A stretch of 20,388 nt of DNA, taken from the NCBI GenBank assembly GCA_016839635.1, contig JAEOTV010000183.1, forward strand, positions 1-20,388, read 5' to 3'. The position numbers and the translations under genes are program-made. The DNA comes from Promethearchaeota archaeon. GTDB lineage: Archaea > Asgardarchaeota > Lokiarchaeia > Sigynarchaeales > SOKP01. The number at the start of each line of letters is the position of its first letter. Position 1 is the stretch's first letter. This document shows, in pieces, positions 1 through 6,177 of this stretch. Below the pieces are notes generated by a model. That model saw nothing but the letters and a program-made list of their open reading frames with translations, was not told the origin of the DNA and searched no databases.

Positions 1-1230
1 TCCGAATAACTTGCGGATCCCAATCATTATTGGTATGGTTCCAACATAGTATCGAAATCGTATTGTCATTTTTATTTGCCACTACAATGTCATTTTCTCC
101 ATCATTATTCGCATCACCTATAAATACACTAGTAGGATTATTTCCAACAGTCCGAATAACTTGTGAATCCCAATCACCTTCGGGTTGGTTCCAGCAGAAA
201 ATTGAGACTGTGTCATCATAAGCATTTGCTGTTACTAAGTCATTCTGTCCATCATTATTTGCATCTCCTATGAATATATCAAGAGGACGATCTCCACAAG
301 ATCGAGTAAATCTCATATCCCAATCTTCAGCTGCTTGGTTCCAATAAATTATCGAGATTGTATTCTCATTAGAATTTGTAACTACTATATCATTTTGACC
401 ATTGTTGTTGGCATCCCCTATGAAGATGCTAATTGGACTACCACCCGCTGCTAAATTGATTTTGGCATCCCAATCGCCAGCTGTTTGATTCCAGCAGAGT
501 ATTGAGACTGAATGTGAACCATCGTTAGCTGTTGCAATATCATTTTGTCCGTCGTTGTTTGCATCTCCGATGAATACATCGTAAGGTAGGTCTCCAACCG
601 TTCGGGTATATGTATCCCAGCTGTTACTTGAGTGATTCCAGCAGAGTATTGAAACTGTGTCATCCATTATACACGACGCCACTATATCATTTTGTCCGTC
701 GTTGTTTGCATCTCCGATGAAAATACCATTCGGAGAATCTCCAACCGCTTGAGTAATCTGCATGTCCCAATCACTACTAGTGTGATTCCAGCAGAGAATT
801 GAAACTGTGTTATCATAACTATTTGCCGTCACTATATCATTTTGCCCATCGTTGTTTGCATCTCCAATAAATACATTATAAGGATATTGACCGACTGTTC
901 GAGTGATTTCTGCATCCCAATCATCAGATGTTTTATTCCATAAGAATATTGAGACTGTGTGGTCTCCGTAGTTTGCTGTTGCTATATCATTTTGACCATC
1001 ATTGTTAGCATCTCCTATGAATATTTTTCTAGTAAAATCCCCCGCCGCACGTGTATAAGCATCCCAATCGCCAGCTGTTTGGTTCCAGCATAGTACCGAG
1101 ATTGTATCAGCCCAATTATTTGCTGTAGCTATATCGTTTAGTCCATCATTATTTGCGTCTCCTATGAATACACCCATGGGATAATTACCAACTGCTCGAG
1201 TAATTCTATTATCCCAATCTCCTGCTGATG
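1..1230 (-). repeat. Eight tandem ~147-150 bp coding repeats
   Basis: The Asp/Asn-loop coding segment recurs on the plus strand near 101, 251, 400, 550, 696, 846, 996 and 1143, a spacing of 146-150 bases. Neighbouring copies are very similar at DNA level; for example the copies near 550 and 696 share a long identical stretch around the loop. The array lies wholly inside the surface-protein gene, keeps the reading frame and continues past the left edge. It is therefore a protein-repeat array and not a CRISPR or satellite. The half unit nearest the N-terminus lacks a loop of its own. Confidence 0.85.
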
Positions 1231-1339
1231 TTTTTAAATTTTCTTTCTCTAAATCAATATTACTAACAGGGATTAATCCTACAAAAATTCCGTTTAAAAT
1301 TACAAATATTATTATAATTGTTTTTGTTTTGATTTTCAT
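1..1339 (-). CDS. Secreted VCBS/FG-GAP-like repeat protein, 3' end beyond window
   Basis: A reading frame starts at the ATG at 1339 and stays open to position 1, giving about 446 visible residues with no stop, so the C-terminus lies outside the window. The first 22 or so residues are a lysine-containing head followed by a hydrophobic stretch, which fits a signal peptide or N-terminal anchor. After a short linker come eight tandem units of 49-50 residues. Each has an Asp/Asn-rich loop of the form GDANNDGxND followed by a 'ISILCWN' strand and a 'DWD' turn. The loops resemble the calcium-binding loops of VCBS/FG-GAP repeats, which build beta-propellers in cell-surface proteins. Six of eight units carry an N-x-S/T sequon right after the Trp, and six of eight carry a Cys just before it. 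The likely role is an exported surface or adhesion protein; the ligand is unknown. No clear ribosome binding site precedes the ATG. Confidence 0.85.
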   Translation of the reverse strand, partial: MKIKTKTIIIIFVILNGIFVGLIPVSNIDLEKENLKTSAGDWDNRITRAVGNYPMGVFIGDANNDGLNDIATANNWADTISVLCWNQTAGDWDAYTRAAGDFTRKIFIGDANNDGQNDIATANYGDHTVSIFLWNKTSDDWDAEITRTVGQYPYNVFIGDANNDGQNDIVTANSYDNTVSILCWNHTSSDWDMQITQAVGDSPNGIFIGDANNDGQNDIVASCIMDDTVSILCWNHSSNSWDTYTRTVGDLPYDVFIGDANNDGQNDIATANDGSHSVSILCWNQTAGDWDAKINLAAGGSPISIFIGDANNNGQNDIVVTNSNENTISIIYWNQAAEDWDMRFTRSCGDRPLDIFIGDANNDGQNDLVTANAYDDTVSIFCWNQPEGDWDSQVIRTVGNNPTSVFIGDANNDGENDIVVANKNDNTISILCWNHTNNDWDPQVIR

Positions 1340-1488
1340 AATTCTAATAATCTTATTTAACTTGATTTTGACTTATTGTAATCTAAATTTGTTTATTTTG
1401 TCTTTATTTTTATTTAATGTGAAAATTAAATTTAAATTTTTCTACAAATTATTACGTCAATATTAATTAAAACCATTTTCTTATCTTC

Positions 1489-1556
1489 CTTGACAATCAA
1501 GTTTTTAATTTGATTTATTAAAAAGCTCCATTTTACTTGTCAAGAATCATCTTGAG
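1489..1556. promoter_or_regulatory. Cluster of CTTGA/TCAAG palindromes, candidate operator region
   Basis: Three short inverted repeats fall within 68 bases: CTTGA-CAA-TCAAG at 1489-1501, CTTG-T-CAAG at 1536-1544, and TCAAGA-ATCA-TCTTGA at 1540-1555. The outer octamers CTTGACAA (1489-1496) and TTGTCAAG (1537-1544) are also inverted copies of each other. Repeated dyads with a shared half-site between divergent genes are typical of binding sites for a dimeric regulator. The regulator is unknown, and chance palindromes are possible in AT-rich DNA. Confidence 0.4.
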
Positions 1557-1612
1557 TTATCATTATTGTAAATTTATATTCTCTAATTTTTGTCTTATAA
1601 TAGGATAGGATA

Positions 1613-1622
1613 CTTATAAATA
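1613..1622 (+). promoter_or_regulatory. Candidate archaeal TATA box
   Basis: CTTATAAATA matches the archaeal TATA-box pattern. It would place transcription start near 1640, leaving a leader of about 75 bases before the ATG at 1720. Assignment is by sequence similarity only. Confidence 0.4.
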
Positions 1623-1719
1623 AAAATTATTTCAATTCCCTGAGTGCTAAATTTTTCTGATGTGTATTTATTCATAATCTACAACTCTCATATGCTTTAT
1701 ATTGTTGAAATTATATTCT

Positions 1720-1977
1720 ATGAGTGTAATGTATGAAACCAGCGAAACAATAAAAAAGGCAAGAAGAGAGCTTGTTCAGCAAACGCTTGATAAAATTACT
1801 AAGACTAAAGATTTTACTGAGCTTAAAAGTACAACCTATGTAGTACTTGCTCATTTATGGCTTCACAAAATCGCAGAACAAGAGAATCTCTTCAAACTTG
1901 ATGAATGGTCGAGTCCAGAATGTAAAGATGATTTAATCGAGAAGATTAAATCATTTTTAATTAAACATATAAAATAG
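1720..1977 (+). CDS. Small helical protein of unknown function
   Basis: This encodes 85 residues from the ATG at 1720. Two other starts are possible: TTG at 1702 (91 residues) and ATG at 1729 (82 residues). No strong ribosome binding site separates them. The sequence is mostly charged and amphipathic, with a Lys/Arg-rich N-terminal helix and a hydrophobic central segment around YVVLAHLWLHKI. There is one Cys and no recognisable catalytic or metal-binding motif. I do not recognise the family. It sits between a divergent surface-protein gene and the exonuclease gene about 100 bases downstream, which has its own TATA-like box, so an operon link is not evident. It could be a spurious frame, although the composition looks protein-like. 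Confidence 0.5.
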   Translation: MSVMYETSETIKKARRELVQQTLDKITKTKDFTELKSTTYVVLAHLWLHKIAEQENLFKLDEWSSPECKDDLIEKIKSFLIKHIK

Positions 1978-2033
1978 AGATAGAAAAGATTACAAATTAG
2001 TAAATCTTTAAAAATTCCAGTAATTACTAAAAT

Positions 2034-2042
2034 CTATAAAAT
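2034..2042 (+). promoter_or_regulatory. Candidate TATA box of the exonuclease-like gene
   Basis: CTATAAAAT lies about 40 bases before the ATG at 2080. That spacing would give a leader of roughly 15 bases. This fits the absence of a Shine-Dalgarno sequence in front of the gene. Confidence 0.4.
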
Positions 2043-2079
2043 TTCTAGATATTTCTTCACCAAATTTCCTAATTATCCA

Positions 2080-3768
2080 ATGCCAGATTCTACTAATAAC
2101 TCAAATGATGAAAATAGAAAAGAATATATTCCTATTATTGAGGAACTCATTAAAAAGAAACGCGAATTTTCTGACCACCTTAAAGAAATTTTAGGGAGTG
2201 TTCGAAAAAGTGAGGATTCAGAGTATAAACTAAGTACTTATTTGAATCTTCTTGATATTATTCCCAGAGGATTACGAATTGATTGGATTATTATTGGAGA
2301 TCACATAGTTCGAAATCTACATAGATTAGAGTTTTCTCATCAAAAATTATTATTAGATGATATAATTACAAATGTTGCTATTTTCTCAAATAAGCAACTC
2401 GCAATTTTATACAATTCATTAACAAAATCAATGAGAAAAGTAGAATTGAAGGCGAAAGATGAAGGAATTAGTACCAACCAACTCAAAGAGCTTAAGAGTT
2501 ATCGCCATCGTATATATCAGGAGATAATTAACAAATCTAGAATAATTGAAAATACTATTGAGGATATTAAAATAAAATATTTTGAAGAAACGGGTGCTGC
2601 AATCCAACAACTAGTAAATAAGAATCAATTCTTAAAGGATTTTAAACTAATCACTAACAATCCTGATAAGTTTACAAGAGAGCAATTAGAAGAATATTTT
2701 GGCTTCATTAGAAATGGAATCTTAAAATATATTATTAAGCTATTTTCAAATTCAGAAATAAAATTCTTATACTCTTCAATTGAGGAGATTTCGAGAAATA
2801 TAAGAATCAAAAACAAGAAAAATTTATTAAAATTTATTGCAACCAGAGGAGATCCTTTTTATGAAATAAAAGTTCAAGAAGCAAGAACTAAAGAAATCAA
2901 GAAATGCAATATTTGTAAAAAAAACAACACAGAAGTAGAATACCATCCCCTTTGTAAAATTTGTTATTATGAGAAAATTAAAGATTTTCCTGATAAGTAT
3001 TACCCAAAAGAAGTAGCATTCAAGAATTTTAGCACTTCATTTTTGAACGCATATCAAAATTATGATAAAAATTTAGGATATCTAATAGTCAAAATTGACT
3101 TGCCTTTTGATTCTCCTTATACAGTTATGGATTTAGAAGCTACAGGTGATATTACAAAGGATAGGAGTCAATTCATAACCACAATGGGGGTGCTATATGG
3201 AAATATGGTACAGGTTTATCAATTGATTGATTTTTCGAAAAACAAAAAATTTAAGAAATTTTACCAAAAGGTTGTCAATGGTTTTAAAAGGCCAGCAGTT
3301 GCATATAATTTTGAAGGTTCAGAGCGGATATGGTTGAAAATTTATACAGGTGGATGGATTGATATTCAAAAGTATGAAATAAGATTCTCTGAAGAATTAG
3401 GAGAATATCGACATTCTTTAAAGCTAGAAGATATCTCTTTTGAATGGGATGATATAAGTGGAAATGATTGTGTTGAACAATGTGAATTATATCAAACTGA
3501 TGGAGATTTTATACATTTACTTTTAATTGCATATCATAATTTTATTGATCTCTTACGGGAATATTTAGTTGGCCTCACAGATTTAAAGGTTTATGACTAT
3601 CTAGATGGAAAGATATGGAACCCGCTAAATAATGAATTAGTCAATAGATTTACATGTTCAGTATGTTTTAATGATTTCAATACTAAAGAACAACTTGAAA
3701 ATCACGTAAAATTTCATAAAAAGAAACAAATTAGGAAAAGAAATGCTACTAGGAAGCGAAAGAAATGA
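2080..3768 (+). CDS. DEDD-type exonuclease-like protein with zinc ribbon and C2H2 zinc finger
   Basis: The 562-residue protein has three parts. Residues 1-270 are charged and helical with no family I recognise. Residues 276-295 carry two CxxC pairs (C276/C279, C292/C295), probably a zinc ribbon. Residues 345-495 resemble the RNase H-fold exonucleases of the YprB/DEDD group. The first acidic motif is D351-L-E353. A 'YNFEGSE' segment (409-415) aligns with the usual YN-x4-D motif but has Glu where Asp is normal. A 'SLKLED' segment follows, and HNxxD (486-490) fits the last acidic motif. The C-terminus carries a classical C2H2 finger (C526, C529, H542, H546; C-X2-C-X12-H-X3-H) and a basic tail rich in Lys/Arg. 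A 3'-5' nuclease acting on DNA or RNA, guided by zinc fingers, is inferred. The fold call rests on motif order, and the altered second motif leaves activity uncertain. Confidence 0.65.
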   Translation: MPDSTNNSNDENRKEYIPIIEELIKKKREFSDHLKEILGSVRKSEDSEYKLSTYLNLLDIIPRGLRIDWIIIGDHIVRNLHRLEFSHQKLLLDDIITNVAIFSNKQLAILYNSLTKSMRKVELKAKDEGISTNQLKELKSYRHRIYQEIINKSRIIENTIEDIKIKYFEETGAAIQQLVNKNQFLKDFKLITNNPDKFTREQLEEYFGFIRNGILKYIIKLFSNSEIKFLYSSIEEISRNIRIKNKKNLLKFIATRGDPFYEIKVQEARTKEIKKCNICKKNNTEVEYHPLCKICYYEKIKDFPDKYYPKEVAFKNFSTSFLNAYQNYDKNLGYLIVKIDLPFDSPYTVMDLEATGDITKDRSQFITTMGVLYGNMVQVYQLIDFSKNKKFKKFYQKVVNGFKRPAVAYNFEGSERIWLKIYTGGWIDIQKYEIRFSEELGEYRHSLKLEDISFEWDDISGNDCVEQCELYQTDGDFIHLLLIAYHNFIDLLREYLVGLTDLKVYDYLDGKIWNPLNNELVNRFTCSVCFNDFNTKEQLENHVKFHKKKQIRKRNATRKRKK

Positions 3769-3807
3769 ATTTAGGATAATTTGAATCTGCTAACATCGAA
3801 AATAATA

Positions 3808-3815
3808 TTTATATA
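3808..3815 (+). promoter_or_regulatory. Candidate TATA box upstream of the Smr gene
   Basis: TTTATATA is a close match to the archaeal TATA consensus. It lies 75 bases before the ATG at 3883, predicting a start near 3835-3840 and a leader of about 45 bases. It probably serves both the Smr gene and the small downstream gene. Confidence 0.45.
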
Positions 3816-3882
3816 GTTAGAAAATCAAAATAGATTATTGACAAAAATGAATAATATTACCACATAATAATTACATTAAAAA

Positions 3883-4296
3883 ATGAAATTAAACGTGCAT
3901 AACCTCTTTTTAAAGGATGCATTAGATGAGATCATGGTCAAACTTGATGAATGCAAAGAATTAGGAGATAACATATTAGAAATAATCCATGGGTATAAAT
4001 ACGGAACCAGAATAAAAGAATATATTCGTTCAGATGGATTTTTAACAGATCTTACTCGAAATGGTCATGCAATTGTTAGCAAAGACTTTTCTGATAAAGG
4101 AGTGTCAGTTTTTCAATTAATACCTTCAATAAAATCATCAGAAAAAAATCAAATGCTTGCGTCTAAATCATCTGGGAAAACAATTGAACATAAATTGACG
4201 CCAGTATTTTGTTTAAAATGTCAAGAATCAATGGATCTTTTGAAAGAGTTTAGTTGGTATAAATGCCCTAAATGTGGTAAACTTATAAAAAGATAA
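3883..4296 (+). CDS. Smr-domain protein with C-terminal zinc ribbon
   Basis: This 137-residue protein starts with LNVHN (3-7), equivalent to the LDLHN box of Smr (small MutS-related) domains. After an amphipathic helix (DALDEIMVKLDEC) it has IIHGYKYGTRIKEYI (34-48), matching the Smr HGxGxG loop and following helix. A later 'GVSVFQL' strand closes the domain near residue 79. The C-terminal tail has two CxxC pairs (C110/C113 and C128/C131) typical of a zinc ribbon. Smr domains are nucleic-acid nicking or cleaving modules in MutS2 and in stand-alone proteins. The added ribbon suggests nucleic-acid or ribosome binding. The core loop has Tyr-Lys-Tyr in place of the usual small residues, so catalytic efficiency is uncertain. 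It is followed after 27 bases by the 43-residue gene, probably in the same transcript. Confidence 0.75.
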   Translation: MKLNVHNLFLKDALDEIMVKLDECKELGDNILEIIHGYKYGTRIKEYIRSDGFLTDLTRNGHAIVSKDFSDKGVSVFQLIPSIKSSEKNQMLASKSSGKTIEHKLTPVFCLKCQESMDLLKEFSWYKCPKCGKLIKR

Positions 4297-4323
4297 TTGA
4301 AAAAAAATAAGGTGGTAAGAGAT

Positions 4324-4455
4324 ATGGGAAAGAGTAAAATGACTCAAAAGGCTGCAAGAAGGATTCAATCAAGTCAGGATAAGAAAGGATCAAAGGGTGA
4401 TCAAGGTTTTAAATCACGTGCTATGAGTACTGCGGATAAGAGAGCTAAAAAATAA
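4324..4455 (+). CDS. 43-residue seed-maturation (SMP/LEA)-like protein
   Basis: A short frame starts at ATG 4324 and stops at TAA 4453-4455. It is preceded by GGTGG about 7-11 bases upstream, a usable Shine-Dalgarno sequence. The product is very basic and hydrophilic. Its pattern 'K-MT-x2-AA-x-RIQS' followed by 'G-x-F-x-SRA-x-S-x-A-x(2)' closely follows the small SMP-type motif (MTPEAAARIQSA ... GFAARAQSAA) of plant seed-maturation proteins and short proteins of bacteria and archaea. The molecular role in prokaryotes is not established; a link to stress or desiccation is only by analogy. The gene lies 27 bases after the Smr gene and is probably cotranscribed. Motif agreement along almost the whole length makes the gene call fairly strong despite its size. 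Confidence 0.75.
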   Translation: MGKSKMTQKAARRIQSSQDKKGSKGDQGFKSRAMSTADKRAKK

Positions 4456-4566
4456 GTAAAATAAGTATATGAAATAATAAATTTTAAGGCGATACAAAAT
4501 GAACCCCCCGTATTAGGGCAAATTAATTATAGTATATTCTATTTAATCGTAGTGGTTTAGATAAGT

Positions 4567-5553
4567 ATGGTTGATTTCTATTTTAGAGAAAATGGTATTC
4601 AATACCCAGCAGAGGAATACATAAAGGCAAATTTAGTGGAATTTATAAACGTTATACCAGTTGCAAAGAATTATTTAAATGATAAGTTAAAAGAAGAATC
4701 TCAGCCTACAGAAATTAATTTTGTTAAGTATCCACATTTAGGTGATGAATTATTTAACGATTTTAGAATTGCTTCTGAAGGACTTGATTCACCTAAAGAA
4801 CAATATAACCAATCAGGCGGAGTTGCTATATACATAAAGGATGAAAAAGATCAAAATCTAATACTTAAGAATGGTTATAGGGATTTACGCATAGGGTATA
4901 TATCTATGATAGAACACTATAGTGTTATTCAAAATATTTTTGGTACCTTACATGAACTAACCCATTTTAGAGATCCATACAGTTCTTCTATAAATTATGC
5001 AATTAAAATCTATGAAAAAAAATATCAACAAAATACTGAATTATTCATCCAACACAGAACACGACATATTTTAAATGAATTTTACGCTAATTACAGAACT
5101 TACAAATTTTCAAAATCTATTTTAGTTTTACTGAATTTAAAAGAATTTGATATTAGAGATATCTTAGAAACTACAATATTTAATTTAAAAAGCGCATCTG
5201 AGAGCTTAAATGAACAATTAAATCAAATAAAAAACTTAGAAGAAAGTTATTTTAGGTTTGATCAATACCTAAAAATTTGTTTTCAATTTTTTGAATCTAT
5301 CTTTAGAACTTATGGAAAATGGCATGGATTAAGGCGAGATTTTAAAGAGATTGATAAGATTTTCATTAAATTGTTCGATTTTCTAAAAAAAATGTTGGGT
5401 GAAGCTTCTTTAGAGTTTATAATCGAATACTTAAACTTAATTGAATCATTACTTAATCCAGAATTTAAAAAAGAAGGAAATATAGAAGAGATGTATAAGA
5501 AATTTAATCATTTAGGTTCTAGATATCCAAATGTATTAAATTTATTAAAATAA
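4567..5553 (+). CDS. Putative zinc metallopeptidase (HExxH) of unknown family
   Basis: The 328-residue protein contains HELTH at 129-133, the HExxH signature of zincin metallopeptidases. About 40 residues later, NEFYA (170-174) supplies a Glu (E171) placed like the third zinc ligand of gluzincins. The preceding region (80-125) is mixed beta/helix, and residues 180-328 are helical and charged, perhaps a coiled coil or bundle for partner binding. No signal peptide or membrane segment is visible, so a cytoplasmic protease is expected. I cannot place it in a named family. The ATG at 4567 follows a weak GTGGT about 10 bases upstream, and a TATA-like AGTATATTC lies at 4531-4539, suggesting its own promoter. 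It ends 30 bases before the stop of the convergent HerA operon. Substrate is unknown; an ImmA/IrrE-like regulatory role is possible but not shown. Confidence 0.6.
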   Translation: MVDFYFRENGIQYPAEEYIKANLVEFINVIPVAKNYLNDKLKEESQPTEINFVKYPHLGDELFNDFRIASEGLDSPKEQYNQSGGVAIYIKDEKDQNLILKNGYRDLRIGYISMIEHYSVIQNIFGTLHELTHFRDPYSSSINYAIKIYEKKYQQNTELFIQHRTRHILNEFYANYRTYKFSKSILVLLNLKEFDIRDILETTIFNLKSASESLNEQLNQIKNLEESYFRFDQYLKICFQFFESIFRTYGKWHGLRRDFKEIDKIFIKLFDFLKKMLGEASLEFIIEYLNLIESLLNPEFKKEGNIEEMYKKFNHLGSRYPNVLNLLK

Positions 5554-5579
5554 TTTAGTCTTAGAAATAATCAATTGGC

Positions 5580-5589
5580 TTTTTTATTT
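5580..5589 (+). terminator. Candidate oligo-T terminator between convergent genes
   Basis: A run of six T followed by A and three more T lies just after the metallopeptidase-like gene. Archaeal RNA polymerase stops at T-rich tracts without a hairpin. The tract overlaps the stop of the opposite gene, so the assignment is tentative. Confidence 0.3.
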
Positions 5590-5760
5590 AGAAATATTTT
5601 CCAAATATTCAATTTCCTTTAAAATAGAGTTCATTTCAAGCTCAAAAACAGGTACAGGAATATTTTCATATTTATATGAAATTTCAATTAGCTCCATTAG
5701 CTTATCCTCAAGCTCCAAGATTCTTAGTCTAATAGTGTTGATTTTTTGCTTCTCTTCCAT
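5584..5760 (-). CDS. 58-residue coiled-coil protein at the end of the HerA operon
   Basis: The frame runs from ATG 5760 to TAA 5584-5586. It is preceded by GAGGT at 5769-5773, eight bases from the start, a well-placed Shine-Dalgarno sequence. The product begins MEEKQKINTIRLRILELED and keeps a heptad-like pattern of Leu/Ile through most of its length, broken by a 'NIPVPVF' turn near residues 33-39. This fits a helical hairpin. No known family is recognised. It lies 37 bases after the end of the HerA C-terminal frame on the same strand, so it is likely the last gene of that operon. A role as a small partner or regulator of the ATPase is inference from position. Confidence 0.65.
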   Translation of the reverse strand: MEEKQKINTIRLRILELEDKLMELIEISYKYENIPVPVFELEMNSILKEIEYLENISK

Positions 5761-5797
5761 GTTTATTAACCTCTTGAATTAAAAAAATTAAAAAAAT

Positions 5798-6166
5798 TTA
5801 ATTGATATTAGGAAATTTAATTTCTACCGGTTCATGCTTACCTTTACTTGTAATAAATGCCTGTCCATCTGGAAGCTTTCTCAATCGCTCTAAATCTTCC
5901 TTATTATTGAAGTATTCCTTTATGTAGTTGATTCCACTTCCCTGTGTCTGAAAGAAAATTTTCGTATTACACAAATCAATGATTTCCTTTTTAACATCAG
6001 CAACGCTCTGAGTTGCAAATATAACTCCATAATCTCTCTTTCTGCCCCGGTGTACTACTTCATCCAAGAATTTAATGATGCGTTTTTGATATTCTGAATC
6101 TGCCTGAGATTTCGATTTGGGTAATAGCCTCTGTATCTCATCTAAGAAGAACATTACGTTAATCAT
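5798..6166 (-). CDS. HerA-type ATPase C-terminal part (Walker B half), out of frame with the N-terminal part
   Basis: This 122-residue frame begins at ATG 6166 with a hydrophobic strand ending in LDE (8-10), a typical HerA Walker B. It continues through 'FATQSV' (about 50-55), the sensor-like segment after Walker B in HerA/FtsK ATPases, and an 'IFFQTQG' strand. It completes the ATPase core begun in the upstream frame, which stops at 6178, twelve bases before this ATG. The frame is open upstream of the ATG and encodes LKGKD there, a natural linker into MINVMFFLDE. That suggests the two pieces were one protein. No convincing ribosome binding site precedes ATG 6166. It is either a separately translated half or the remnant of a frameshifted gene. 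Confidence 0.7.
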   Translation of the reverse strand: MINVMFFLDEIQRLLPKSKSQADSEYQKRIIKFLDEVVHRGRKRDYGVIFATQSVADVKKEIIDLCNTKIFFQTQGSGINYIKEYFNNKEDLERLRKLPDGQAFITSKGKHEPVEIKFPNIN

Positions 6167-6177
6167 GTCTTTACCCT

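Larger units (their letters stand above)
1340..1719. other. 380-base AT-rich divergent intergenic region
   Basis: This gap separates the minus-strand surface-protein gene from a small plus-strand gene. I find no credible open frame, tRNA or CRISPR. It holds a group of short palindromes built on CTTGA/TCAAG (1489-1556) and a TATA-like box near 1613. It therefore looks like a regulatory spacer carrying divergent promoters. Confidence 0.6.

Noticed and set aside
30..221. Plus-strand open frame of 63 codons, and a minus-strand frame at 451-663 in another phase
   Set aside because: Both are antisense or out-of-phase readings of the repeat array, whose true frame (minus from 1339) gives a signal peptide and regular calcium-loop units.
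101..1160. Regularly spaced repeats suggesting a CRISPR array
   Set aside because: The unit is about 149 bases, remains in one reading frame, and the parts between conserved blocks are also similar. There are no short palindromic repeats and no cas genes.
2428..2816. Two minus-strand frames of about 60 codons inside the exonuclease-like gene
   Set aside because: They are antisense to a well-supported 562-residue protein with zinc and acidic motifs, and show only AT-driven hydrophobic composition.
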